61,685 nt of DNA from Thermoanaerobaculum aquaticum (GTDB lineage: Bacteria; Acidobacteriota; Thermoanaerobaculia; Thermoanaerobaculales; Thermoanaerobaculaceae): the NCBI RefSeq assembly GCF_000687145.1, contig NZ_JMFG01000035.1:18982-80666 (forward strand), in the 5' to 3' direction. The first letter of the stretch is position 1; each line of letters opens with the position of its first letter. A program made the translations under genes and the position numbers. The notes under the pieces were generated by a model. The model was not told the DNA's origin. It saw nothing but the letters and a program-made list of their open reading frames with translations, and made no database searches. This document shows, piece by piece, positions 51,854 through 60,060 of this stretch.

Positions 51854-54480
51854 CGCCCCTCCTGGCGAAAGCGTCCGCAGAGCTCGAGAGCGTAGGCAAG
51901 AGCTTGCTCCGGTGCCACCTCACCGTCCAGAACCGCCGCCCGTGTCGCCCGCACCGCCCGGCCCACCCACGGGCCCTCGGGAACCCCTTGCGCCACCAGC
52001 TCCCCGCCGCGAACCGGCAACGGCCGGCGCAGCCAATCGGTGAGCGCCTGCCGCAACACCTGCCGCTGGCTCTGGGACGCCAAAACCATGGCCAACACCC
52101 ACCACACCGGCGGGGTGTGCTCCAGGCTTTCCACCAGCCGGCTGGGTTTGTGGCCGTTGGCGGCTTGCGCCAGGAGCTTTTCCACGCCCTCCCGGGCCCT
52201 GGCCACCACCTCCCGGGCCTCCCCCGCCAGGCTCAAGCGGGAAGCCAGCACGTCCCCTGCCCTTTCCCCACCCCGCAAGGCCAAAGCGGCCAGGTACACC
52301 AGCGGCTTTGGGCCGTCAAAGACCTTTTCCACGGTGGCCCACAAAAGCATGGCCTCGACCTGCCGCAAAAAGCGCCCGGTGGCCGGTCCCCAGGCAAGCT
52401 CAGGGAAAAGGGCCAAAGAAACCCCCAAACGGTCCAGCTCCAAAAGCCCCTCCACCGGATGCTCCTCGGAAAGCAAGAGGAAAACCTCATCCCGCAGCCT
52501 CTCCCCGGAAAGCCGGGCCAAAACCCCTTCCTCCAGCGCCACCCGCGCCAAACGCTCGGTGTCCGGAGCCAGGCTAAAGCCCAGGCGGGTGGCAAAGCGC
52601 ACGCCCCGCACCAGGCGGGTGGGGTCCTCAATGAAAGAAAGCGAGTGGAGCACGCGGATGAGCCTTTGCTCCAGGTCCCTCTGGCCGCCAAAAAAGTCCA
52701 CCAGCTGCCCTAAGACCTCGGGGTTGAGGGCAATGGCCATGGCGTTGATGGTGAAGTCCCGGCGGTACAGGTCCTGGCGCAGGGCGGAACGCTCCACCTC
52801 CGGCAGGGCTGCCGGGTGGGGGTAAAACTCGGTGCGGGCGGTGGCCACGTCCAGCCGAAAGCCGTCGGGGAAGGTCACAACGGCGGTGAGAAAGGGCTCG
52901 TGGACGTGGAGGCGCGCCCCGGCTTCCCGCGCCAGGGCCCGCGCCACCTCCACCCCGTTGCCCTCCACCACCACGTCCATGTCCTCGGGGGGGCGGGCCA
53001 AAAGCACGTCCCGCACCGCCCCGCCCACCAGGTAGGCCCGCATCCCCATGCGGGAGGCCACCTCCCCCACCCTTTGCAACAGGCCTAAAGGGGCTTCCCC
53101 CACCTGCTCCCGCAAGCGTGGGAGCACGTTCAGCACCACCGGCCGGCCACCGCTCAAACGGTGGCTCACCACAAGGCTTTGCTGGGTTTGCCTTTCGTAA
53201 AGACGGCGGAAGAGGTCCATGCGGGTGATGACGCCGTAGCCGGATGGGCGCTCCACCAGCACCAGACGTTCCCGCTCCTCCACAAACAGATGCTCCAGCT
53301 CCTCCAGGGGCGTCTCCCCCGAAACCACCGGCACCGAAGGCCGCATCACCGTGACCACCGCCCGCTCGCCCAAGCCGTGGGTTTGGGCGTTGTCCAGGAT
53401 TTGCCTGGTGACCAAACCCACCGGTCGCCCCTGGCTGAACACCGGCATGGCGTTGATGCGCAAGCGCACCATGCGTTCCTTGGCCTCGTTCACCGAAGCG
53501 GTGGCCTCCACGGCAAAGACCGTGGGGGAAGCCACATCAGAGGCCCTAAGGCCACCCCCCAGTTGCCGTTTGACCGCGGCCAAAAGCTCCTCGGCCACCT
53601 CCACCGCCGAACGGCCCTTGATGCGGGCTGCCGCGGCAGTGGCGTGCCCACCCCCTCCCAGCGGCGCCAGCAGCTGGCCGGCGTGCAGGCGGGGGTGGGA
53701 GGAGCGGGCGATGACCACCAATTGAGGCGGGACCTCCAGGACTGCCAGCACCACCGGCAACGCAAAGATCTCGGCGTAGCGGTGCACCACGTACGCTGCT
53801 TCCTCCACCCGCTCCGAGGGGCGCGCCACGCTCACCACCACCCGCACTCCGGCCACGTTGTGCTCCACCGCCCCGGCCACTAGGGTGTTCAAAAGCTCCA
53901 GCTGCTCGGGCTCCAGCGGCCGCAACACGTAAGCCCGCACCCACTCCAGACGACCCCCGCACTCCAAAAGCCAGGCCACAATTTGCGCATCGGCGGGGCG
54001 GGTGTCGGCGTAGGTAAGGCCGCCGGTGTCCTCGTAAATGCCCAAGAGCAAAAGCGAAGCGGTGAGCGGGTCCGGCTGGATACCCCGTTGCTTCAGCTCC
54101 CAACCCACCACGGTGCAGGTAGCGCCGGCACCGCCCGGGGGCAAGGGGAGCACCTGGGCGCTGGGGATGGGGTCTTCCGGCTCCGGGTGGTGGTCCACCA
54201 CCGTCACCGGACAGCCGGCACGGAGGATGAGCTCCCCCACCTCCCCTAACCGCCGCAGCGATGAGCAGTCCGCCACCCAAGCGGCCTCAATGCGGGCGCG
54301 TCGCAGCTCTTTAAGCCGCAGCTCCGGCAGGGGAGGCCTTTCCTGCTGCAAAAAACGACGAACGCCGGCTTCCTGCGAGCCTGAGAAAACGATCTTCGCC
54401 TGGGGGTCCAGAAGCAAAAGGCCGGCCATGGCCCCCAGGGCGTCAAAATCGGCACCCAGATGCGTGGTCACAATGCGCAC
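51850..54480 (-). CDS. DHH-CBS-tRNA nucleotidyltransferase fusion
   Basis: An 876-aa protein combining three modules: an N-terminal DHH/DHHA1 phosphoesterase (about 1-300, A-D-F-D-A-L-G near the start and V-V-D-H-H-P-E near 95), paired CBS domains (about 315-440), and a class II CCA-adding/poly(A)-polymerase domain (about 465-870, G-G-A-V-R-D near 486, D-M-D-V-V-V, R-R-D-F-T-I-N-A-M-A). This known architecture may couple RNA or nucleotide hydrolysis with CCA repair of tRNA. GTG start with TACACT 6 nt upstream and no Shine-Dalgarno. First gene of a seven-gene leftward operon. Confidence 0.93.
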   Translation of the reverse strand: MRIVTTHLGADFDALGAMAGLLLLDPQAKIVFSGSQEAGVRRFLQQERPPLPELRLKELRRARIEAAWVADCSSLRRLGEVGELILRAGCPVTVVDHHPEPEDPIPSAQVLPLPPGGAGATCTVVGWELKQRGIQPDPLTASLLLLGIYEDTGGLTYADTRPADAQIVAWLLECGGRLEWVRAYVLRPLEPEQLELLNTLVAGAVEHNVAGVRVVVSVARPSERVEEAAYVVHRYAEIFALPVVLAVLEVPPQLVVIARSSHPRLHAGQLLAPLGGGGHATAAAARIKGRSAVEVAEELLAAVKRQLGGGLRASDVASPTVFAVEATASVNEAKERMVRLRINAMPVFSQGRPVGLVTRQILDNAQTHGLGERAVVTVMRPSVPVVSGETPLEELEHLFVEERERLVLVERPSGYGVITRMDLFRRLYERQTQQSLVVSHRLSGGRPVVLNVLPRLREQVGEAPLGLLQRVGEVASRMGMRAYLVGGAVRDVLLARPPEDMDVVVEGNGVEVARALAREAGARLHVHEPFLTAVVTFPDGFRLDVATARTEFYPHPAALPEVERSALRQDLYRRDFTINAMAIALNPEVLGQLVDFFGGQRDLEQRLIRVLHSLSFIEDPTRLVRGVRFATRLGFSLAPDTERLARVALEEGVLARLSGERLRDEVFLLLSEEHPVEGLLELDRLGVSLALFPELAWGPATGRFLRQVEAMLLWATVEKVFDGPKPLVYLAALALRGGERAGDVLASRLSLAGEAREVVARAREGVEKLLAQAANGHKPSRLVESLEHTPPVWWVLAMVLASQSQRQVLRQALTDWLRRPLPVRGGELVAQGVPEGPWVGRAVRATRAAVLDGEVAPEQALAYALELCGRFRQEGR

Positions 54481-54486
54481 GACCTC

Positions 54487-54492
54487 AGTGTA
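54487..54492 (-). promoter_or_regulatory. Putative -10 for the DHH-CBS-NTase operon
   Basis: TACACT on the minus strand, exactly 6 nt before GTG 54480. No Shine-Dalgarno is present at a workable distance, so a leaderless transcript is likely. Confidence 0.5.
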
Positions 54493-54543
54493 GCGCCGGC
54501 CTCCCGGGAATAATCGGAGTGTGCTATTTTCTTAATAACGCCA

Positions 54544-54578
54544 GGGGTGTTAAGCCCCCACCGAGGGTTGGCCCTCGG
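54544..54578 (+). promoter_or_regulatory. Two-hairpin leader of the cytochrome-kinase operon
   Basis: GGGG-TGTTAAG-CCCC (54544-54558) is followed by CCGAGGG-TTGG-CCCTCGG (54561-54578), a perfect 7-bp stem with a 4-nt loop. A run of A residues and AGGGAGGG before the ATG follow. It could tune access to the ribosome site. I could not match it to a riboswitch class. Confidence 0.35.
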
Positions 54579-54595
54579 CTAAAAAGGGAGGGATG

Positions 54596-54979
54596 ATGCG
54601 GGTTGGCGCGTTGGCTTTTATTGGGGTCTTGGGCACAGCCCTGGCATTCTCGCAAGTACCTCGCTCGTACAAAGCGGATGTAGAGCCGATTTTTGTCAAA
54701 GAGTGCGGCGATTGTCACAGCAGCGACCGCCCCAAGAAGGGCCTGGACCTTTCTGCTGACAAAGGTTATGCCAACTTAGTGGGCAAAAAATCGCAGGAGG
54801 TTCCCGAGCTCTTGCTGGTAGCTCCGGGAGACCCGGAAAACTCCTACCTCTGGCACAAGCTGCAGCACACCGCCAAGGAAGGCAAGGGGATGCCCCGCGG
54901 GATCTTCTCCTCCCGGAAGCTTGCCGAACAGGACCTGCAGGTCATTCGGGAGTGGATCGAACAGGGGGCCAAACCGTAA
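54596..54979 (+). CDS. Exported monoheme cytochrome c
   Basis: A 127-aa periplasmic cytochrome c with signal peptide (G-V-L-G-T-A-L-A-F-S) and one CXXCH site, E-C-G-D-C-H (Cys37, Cys40, His41). A Met in G-K-G-M-P is the likely axial ligand. The V-E-P-I-F-V-K-E-C-G-D-C-H-S and G-L-D-L-S pattern matches planctomycete-type cytochrome c domains. AGGGAGGG precedes two ATG codons (54593, 54596); I prefer the second. Its stop lies 2 nt before the hybrid kinase gene, suggesting the cytochrome and kinase work together. Confidence 0.85.
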   Translation: MRVGALAFIGVLGTALAFSQVPRSYKADVEPIFVKECGDCHSSDRPKKGLDLSADKGYANLVGKKSQEVPELLLVAPGDPENSYLWHKLQHTAKEGKGMPRGIFSSRKLAEQDLQVIREWIEQGAKP

Positions 54980-54981
54980 CC

Positions 54982-57396
54982 ATGCGTATTTCCGGCCAGG
55001 TCCCCCCGCTGCCGGCGGTGCCGCTCTTTCCCTGGAAACAGGCCCCGTTTTCTTTAAAGGCAGGGCTGGCAGGTTTAGGGCTTTTGGGCTTTTTCCTGGC
55101 AGTGGGGGGAACCATCTCCCTGCCCGTAGGAGGAGCGGTTTCCCAGCTATGGCCGTCGGTGGCGGTGCAGTTCCTCCTAGCACTTTGGTTCGGTTGGACA
55201 GGCGTGGCGGTCGGGGTGCTGTTCCCGCTCCTGTCCAACTTGCTGGTGGCGGATCCGCTCACGGCTTTGGCTTTTACCCCCGCCAACTTCATGCAGGGTG
55301 CGTTGCCCTTATTGCTCTTCCGCGCTTTTCGGGGCAGCCCGTTTCTTCAAAGCACTAAAGACGTTGGGCTTTTGGCGGCATCCTCGGCGGTGGCGTCGGT
55401 CACAGCTGCAGTGACCGGCGTATCCCTGCAACAGCTCCTCGGCGCAGGGGGCGAAAGCGATCCGCAAACCTTAGCCGTTACCTGGGCCATCACCAACTCC
55501 GTCTGCGGTTTTGCCTTAAGCTGGCCAATGCTGCGCTGGGTCTCCCCGGTGTTTTGGGAAGCCAGCCTGGCCTCCAAGCAGGGACGCGGTATGCCCTTTG
55601 GCTTTCACCTTTTGGGTGCGGCGTTCACCTTGGCGGGTGGAGCGGTAGCCGTAGCTATTGCTTTTCACGCTTTAGTGGCCAAGGGGGTCCCGCTGCCTGA
55701 GTCGAGCGTAGCGGGCATCCTCGGAGTATTGCTGCTGCCGGCCTGCGCTCTTGGGGCGCACCTTTTGTGGCGCTTTTTGGCCGAGCCGTTGGATGCCCTG
55801 TTGCGGGACACCGAACAGGCATTTACGGCTCCTTTTCCGGAGACCTTTCCGGGACCCGAAGTTGCCGAGTTTGCCTTGCTTCGCCGTCGTTTTGCTGGGG
55901 TGCTGGCCACCCTGAGGGAACAGGAGCGTCGTTTTCGCAGCTTGTTTGAAACCGTGGGGGAGCCCATCCTGCTGGTGGACCCCCAAGGGCGGCTTTTAGA
56001 TGCCAACCCCGCCTTCCAGCGGGTGTTTGGCGTTCCTGTGGAGCGAGCCCGGGGAAGAAACGTTGTGGCCTTTAACGATCCTGAAGCCAAAAGGCGACTG
56101 AAACAGCTTCTCGCTGGCCCACCACCGCCAGAGCCGGTAAGCCTACGAGCGCGGGTCCGCTTGGCCGGGAAAGGGTTTCGGCAGGTCCACATGACGGCCG
56201 CTCCCTGGTGGGATGCCCACGGCAATTTTGCGGGCTATTGCGTGATCACCGCCGATATCACCCGCGAGGAGGAGCGGCAACAACGCCTAGAGATGGCCAG
56301 CCGCTTGATCTCCCTGCAACACCTCTTGGCCGGCCTGGCCCACGAGGGCAACAACATCCTTCAGGTGGAAGTGAGTGCCCTGGAAAACCTGGCCCGAACG
56401 CACCCCGATTTGGTTCCTGAGCTTCGCCCGCTGTGGGCCGCTCAGGAGCGGCAACGGGCCCTGATCCAGCGGGTGGCCCTCCTGGCGGGGTCGGAAAGGC
56501 AAATCCAAAGCGAGAGCTTTTCGGCTGGCGATCTGGTGGCGGGCATTTCTGCCGCCTCCCGTCTGCACCCCGAAGGCTCTCTGCACGTGGAAACCCCTGC
56601 TCGCTTTCCCGTTATTCGGGGCAACCGACTCACCCTCCAGGAAGCGGTTGAAGCCGTGGTATGCAACGCCTTTGAAGCCAGCCGCCGGGGCGCAACCGTA
56701 GAAGTGCGCTTTTTTGAGGCGCAAATCCCGGGCGCACCGGATGCCCCGGATCTCCCCCCCGGGACCTACTTGGTGGTGGAGGTGGCCGATAGCGGTCACG
56801 GTATTAGCCGGCAACACCTCCCCTTCGTCTTTGACCCCTTCTTCACCACCCGCGACCGCACGGCTCACCAGGGCGTCGGGCTCACTTTGGCCAAAGCGGC
56901 GGCCACCCACGCCGGTGGCACGGTTACGGTGGACAGCACCCCCGGTGTGGGCACCACCGTGCGGTTGTGGCTGCCGGTGGCTTCGGAGGAAGCTCCCAAA
57001 GGCGAGCTCCCCGCGGTGAGCAAACGCATCCTCCTGGTGGACGACGACCCCCAGGTGCGGGAGGGGCTGGAGCAGGCCCTTTCCGCCTTGGGCATGGAGG
57101 CCGTTTCCGCAAGCTCCGGCTCCCAGGCCCTCCGCCTGGTGGAGGAGGGCTTGCCGGTGGATGCCGTCATTTTGGACCTGCTCATGCCCGAGGTTTCGGG
57201 CTTTGAGGTGCTGGAAGCCGTTCGCCAGCGCCACCCGGATTTGCCGGTAATCCTTTCCTCCGGCTTTGCCCCCGATGAGCGGGTGAGCAAGGCCCTGGAA
57301 CAACCCCACACCTTTTACCTGCAAAAGCCCTACACGCTGGCGCAGTTGCAGGAGACCCTGGCAAAAGCGTTAAGCCAGGGCGAGGGCAAGCCCTAA
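54982..57396 (+). CDS. Membrane hybrid sensor histidine kinase
   Basis: An 804-aa hybrid kinase: about eight N-terminal membrane helices (about 25-265) in a MASE1-like arrangement, PAS domain (about 315-435), HisKA with phospho-acceptor His454 (L-A-H-E-G-N-N), HATPase (G-V-G-L-T-L-A-K-A and the N-box V-V-C-N-A-F-E-A), then a receiver with D-D-D near 685, phospho-acceptor Asp732 (L-D-L-L-M-P) and Lys782 (Q-K-P-Y). There is no DNA-binding output, so the phosphate goes to another protein. Start ATG 54982 lies 2 nt after the cytochrome gene, implying a shared transcript. Confidence 0.92.
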   Translation: MRISGQVPPLPAVPLFPWKQAPFSLKAGLAGLGLLGFFLAVGGTISLPVGGAVSQLWPSVAVQFLLALWFGWTGVAVGVLFPLLSNLLVADPLTALAFTPANFMQGALPLLLFRAFRGSPFLQSTKDVGLLAASSAVASVTAAVTGVSLQQLLGAGGESDPQTLAVTWAITNSVCGFALSWPMLRWVSPVFWEASLASKQGRGMPFGFHLLGAAFTLAGGAVAVAIAFHALVAKGVPLPESSVAGILGVLLLPACALGAHLLWRFLAEPLDALLRDTEQAFTAPFPETFPGPEVAEFALLRRRFAGVLATLREQERRFRSLFETVGEPILLVDPQGRLLDANPAFQRVFGVPVERARGRNVVAFNDPEAKRRLKQLLAGPPPPEPVSLRARVRLAGKGFRQVHMTAAPWWDAHGNFAGYCVITADITREEERQQRLEMASRLISLQHLLAGLAHEGNNILQVEVSALENLARTHPDLVPELRPLWAAQERQRALIQRVALLAGSERQIQSESFSAGDLVAGISAASRLHPEGSLHVETPARFPVIRGNRLTLQEAVEAVVCNAFEASRRGATVEVRFFEAQIPGAPDAPDLPPGTYLVVEVADSGHGISRQHLPFVFDPFFTTRDRTAHQGVGLTLAKAAATHAGGTVTVDSTPGVGTTVRLWLPVASEEAPKGELPAVSKRILLVDDDPQVREGLEQALSALGMEAVSASSGSQALRLVEEGLPVDAVILDLLMPEVSGFEVLEAVRQRHPDLPVILSSGFAPDERVSKALEQPHTFYLQKPYTLAQLQETLAKALSQGEGKP

Positions 57397-57424
57397 GGGA
57401 ATACCGGGCTTCCCCCGGTTGTCC

Positions 57425-57453
57425 ATGACCATTGCAGGGGGGTGTCGTACCAT
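57425..57453 (+). promoter_or_regulatory. Promoter of leaderless radical SAM gene
   Basis: ATGACC (57425-57430), 17-nt spacer, TACCAT (57448-57453), then exactly 6 nt to GTG 57460. It lies in the short gap after the hybrid kinase gene. Confidence 0.5.
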
Positions 57454-57459
57454 GGGGGT

Positions 57460-60012
57460 GTGCTGGTGAACGACCTTCGCGCAAAGCTCGAGCGGATGTT
57501 GCCGCGGGTGACCAAGCCAGGACGCTATTTGGGCCTGGAGAAAAACCTCGTCCGCAAGAACTGGAATGACGTTTCCGTGCGCCTGCTTTTGGCCTTCCCC
57601 GACACCTACGAAATTGGCATGTCGCACCAGGGAACCCGCATCCTTTACCACATCGCCAACCGCCGGGCCGACACCCTCTGCGAGCGCACCTTTGCCCCCT
57701 GGCCGGACATGGCACAGGCCATGCGCGAGCAGGGCATCCCGCTTTACTCGCTGGAGTCCTACCGCCCCGCTTTCGAGTTCGACATCATCGGCATCACCCT
57801 GCAAACCGAGCTCAACTACATCAACGTCCCCTACCTTCTGGACCTGGCGGGCATCCCCCGTTTTGCCACAGAGCGGGACGAGCGCCACCCCCTTATCGTG
57901 GGCGGTGGACCCTGCATGGCCAATCCCGAACCGGTGGCGGATTTCTTCGACGCTTTTGCCATTGGCGACGGTGAGGTGCTGCTTCCCGCGCTTCTGGACC
58001 TGGTCAAGCAGAGCAAAGAACAAGCCTGGAGCCGGCAGGAGCTCCTCCTGCGCCTGGCGCAGGTGGAGGGCTGGTACGTCCCCCGCTTTTACCGCTGGGA
58101 AGCGGCCGACCACCCGGCCCTGGGGGGGCGCTGGGAAGCCCTTGACCCCCGGGTCCCCTTCCCTGTGAAGCGGGTCTTTGTGCCCCAGCTTTCCCCCGAA
58201 GATGTGCCCAATCCGCCGCTGGTGCCGGTGGTGGAGGTGGTGCAGGACCGCCTGGGCATGGAGGTGGTGCGGGGGTGCACCCAGGGGTGCCGGTTCTGCC
58301 AGGCGGGGTACTGGTACCGCCCGGTGCGGGAGCACGACCCCGCCACCGTGCTGGCCACCCTGGAAGCCCACGTGGACGCCACCGGCTATCCGGAGGTGGG
58401 GCTTTTGTCGCTTTCCACCGCTGACTACTCGCAAATTGAGCCTCTGGCCTGGCATCTGGCCGAGCGTTTGAAAAATCGAAGGGTCGGGGTTTCCCTTCCA
58501 TCCCTGCGCGCCGAGTCCTTTTCCGTGGCGCTGGCCGATGCCGTAAGCCGGGTGCGCAAATCGGGGTTTACCTTTGCTCCGGAAACCGGTTCCGACCGCT
58601 TGCGGCGGGTCATCAACAAGACCTTCACCAACGCCGACATGATTGCCGCCGCAGAAGTGGCCTTTGCCAAAGGGTGGAACCTCATCAAGGTGTACGCCAT
58701 GATTGGGCTGCCCACGGAAACCGACGAGGACGTGCTGGAGCTGGCCCGTCTGGCCCGGGAGATCCTGCAAGCGGCCCGCCGGGTGGGCAACCACCACGCC
58801 GAGGTGAAGGTTTCGGTGGGACCTTTCGTGCCCAAGCCGGTGACGCCTTTCCAGTGGGAGCCCTTTGGCCCCGTCCCCCTGTTGCAGCAACGCATTGAGC
58901 TGCTCAAGAAAGCCTTTCGCCCCATCCGCTGGGCCAAGCTCACCTGGGTGGAGCCGGAAGAAGCGGCCCTGGAGGCGCTTTTGTCCCGGGGGGACCGCCG
59001 TCTTTCCCGGGTCATTGCCCGCGCCCACGACCTGGGGGCGGTGTTCGACGGCTGGGGGGAGTGGCTCAACCTGGACGCCTGGCGACAGGCGGTGGCCGAG
59101 GCAGGGCTTTCCTGGGAGGCGGAGCTGGGGCCCCGGGACCTGGGGGCCACCCTCCCCTGGGATGTCATTGATCCCCTGGTGCGCAAGGGCTACCTCAAGG
59201 CGGAAAGGCGGCGGGCCTACCTGGAAGCCGCCACCCCCGACTGCCGGTGGGGCGACTGCATGCGTTGCGGCGTCCCCGGCGATGGGGTGGATACCCAGCT
59301 GGCCAAACCCACGCTGCCGGTGGTGGGGGAAGAAGCACCGGCTCTTGCCCGGGCCCGCAACGCCGCCTACCGCTTGCGCCCGGTGCCGCGCATCCCCCCG
59401 CCTTCCGAACCCCCTCAGCAGCCGGAAAAAACCGCCCGCTACCGCTTTACCTTTCAAAAGCTGGGCGAAGCTCGCTGGCTTTCCCATCGGCAGGTCATGG
59501 ACCTTCTGGAACGGGCCCTGCGGGCTTCCGGCGCTCCGGTGCGCTTCACCGAGGGGTTCAACCCCCACATCCGCCTCTCCATGGGCCCCGCCCTCCCCGT
59601 GGGCATGGAAGCCCTGGCCGAGCTTTTTGACGTGGACTGCACCGGCCCCATCACCCCGGAGCTGGTGGAAAAGATCAACCACACCCTTCCCGATGGCCTG
59701 CGCATCACCCACGTGGAAGCCCTCGCCCCGCAAACCCCCTCCCTGGGCAAATCGGTTCGCGGCTGCGCCTACCTGGTGTGGTTCCCCCGCCCCTTACCCC
59801 GCCCCGATCACCCCGGCATTGTGGCCTGGGAATGGAAGGACGGCGCAGCCCACATCGTGCTCGCCGCCGAAAGCCAACCCGATAGCCTCACCCTTCGTCA
59901 GGCCCTTTCGCTGGCGGGAGCTTCCGAAGAGGAAATCCTGGAATGCCGAAGCGTGCGGCAGGCCGTGCTCCTGGAAACTCCGGAGCTTAAGCAAGCCGCT
60001 CTGGCCACTTAA
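57460..60012 (+). CDS. TIGR03960-type B12-binding radical SAM protein with C-terminal DUF2344
   Basis: An 850-aa protein: a B12-binding-like N-terminal region (about 1-245), a radical SAM core with R-G-C-T-Q-G-C-R-F-C near 262-271, and a C-terminal DUF2344 domain (about 660-840, R-Y-R-F-T-F-Q-K-L-G and G-F-N-P-H-I-R-L-S-M-G). This fused form combines the TIGR03960 and TIGR03936 families, which elsewhere lie beside RNase G and ribosomal protein genes; the reaction is unknown, perhaps an RNA or protein modification. Start GTG 57460 rather than upstream GTG 57442, because TACCAT sits 6 nt before it. Confidence 0.9.
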   Translation: MLVNDLRAKLERMLPRVTKPGRYLGLEKNLVRKNWNDVSVRLLLAFPDTYEIGMSHQGTRILYHIANRRADTLCERTFAPWPDMAQAMREQGIPLYSLESYRPAFEFDIIGITLQTELNYINVPYLLDLAGIPRFATERDERHPLIVGGGPCMANPEPVADFFDAFAIGDGEVLLPALLDLVKQSKEQAWSRQELLLRLAQVEGWYVPRFYRWEAADHPALGGRWEALDPRVPFPVKRVFVPQLSPEDVPNPPLVPVVEVVQDRLGMEVVRGCTQGCRFCQAGYWYRPVREHDPATVLATLEAHVDATGYPEVGLLSLSTADYSQIEPLAWHLAERLKNRRVGVSLPSLRAESFSVALADAVSRVRKSGFTFAPETGSDRLRRVINKTFTNADMIAAAEVAFAKGWNLIKVYAMIGLPTETDEDVLELARLAREILQAARRVGNHHAEVKVSVGPFVPKPVTPFQWEPFGPVPLLQQRIELLKKAFRPIRWAKLTWVEPEEAALEALLSRGDRRLSRVIARAHDLGAVFDGWGEWLNLDAWRQAVAEAGLSWEAELGPRDLGATLPWDVIDPLVRKGYLKAERRRAYLEAATPDCRWGDCMRCGVPGDGVDTQLAKPTLPVVGEEAPALARARNAAYRLRPVPRIPPPSEPPQQPEKTARYRFTFQKLGEARWLSHRQVMDLLERALRASGAPVRFTEGFNPHIRLSMGPALPVGMEALAELFDVDCTGPITPELVEKINHTLPDGLRITHVEALAPQTPSLGKSVRGCAYLVWFPRPLPRPDHPGIVAWEWKDGAAHIVLAAESQPDSLTLRQALSLAGASEEEILECRSVRQAVLLETPELKQAALAT

Positions 60013-60039
60013 AAAAAACGCGCCCCGAAGGGCGCGTTT
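60011..60039 (-). terminator. Rho-independent terminator of gltA (UUCG loop)
   Basis: On the minus strand AAACGCGCCC-TTCG-GGGCGCGTTT forms a perfect 10-bp stem with a stable UUCG tetraloop, followed by a T-run (the A-run at 60011-60018). It lies just after the citrate synthase stop and may also end the convergent radical SAM gene. Confidence 0.9.
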
Positions 60040-60060
60040 CGAAAGGAAAAAGGAGGACCG

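Noticed and set aside
54541-54592. Riboswitch (preQ1, c-di-GMP or guanidine type)
   Set aside because: The two hairpins do not match the consensus core of any of these classes that I can recall; kept only as a structured leader.
57370-59733. 787-aa open frame on the minus strand
   Set aside because: It lies antisense to the radical SAM gene, is rich in Gly, His, Pro and Arg as expected from GC-rich codon shadows, and shows no known motif.
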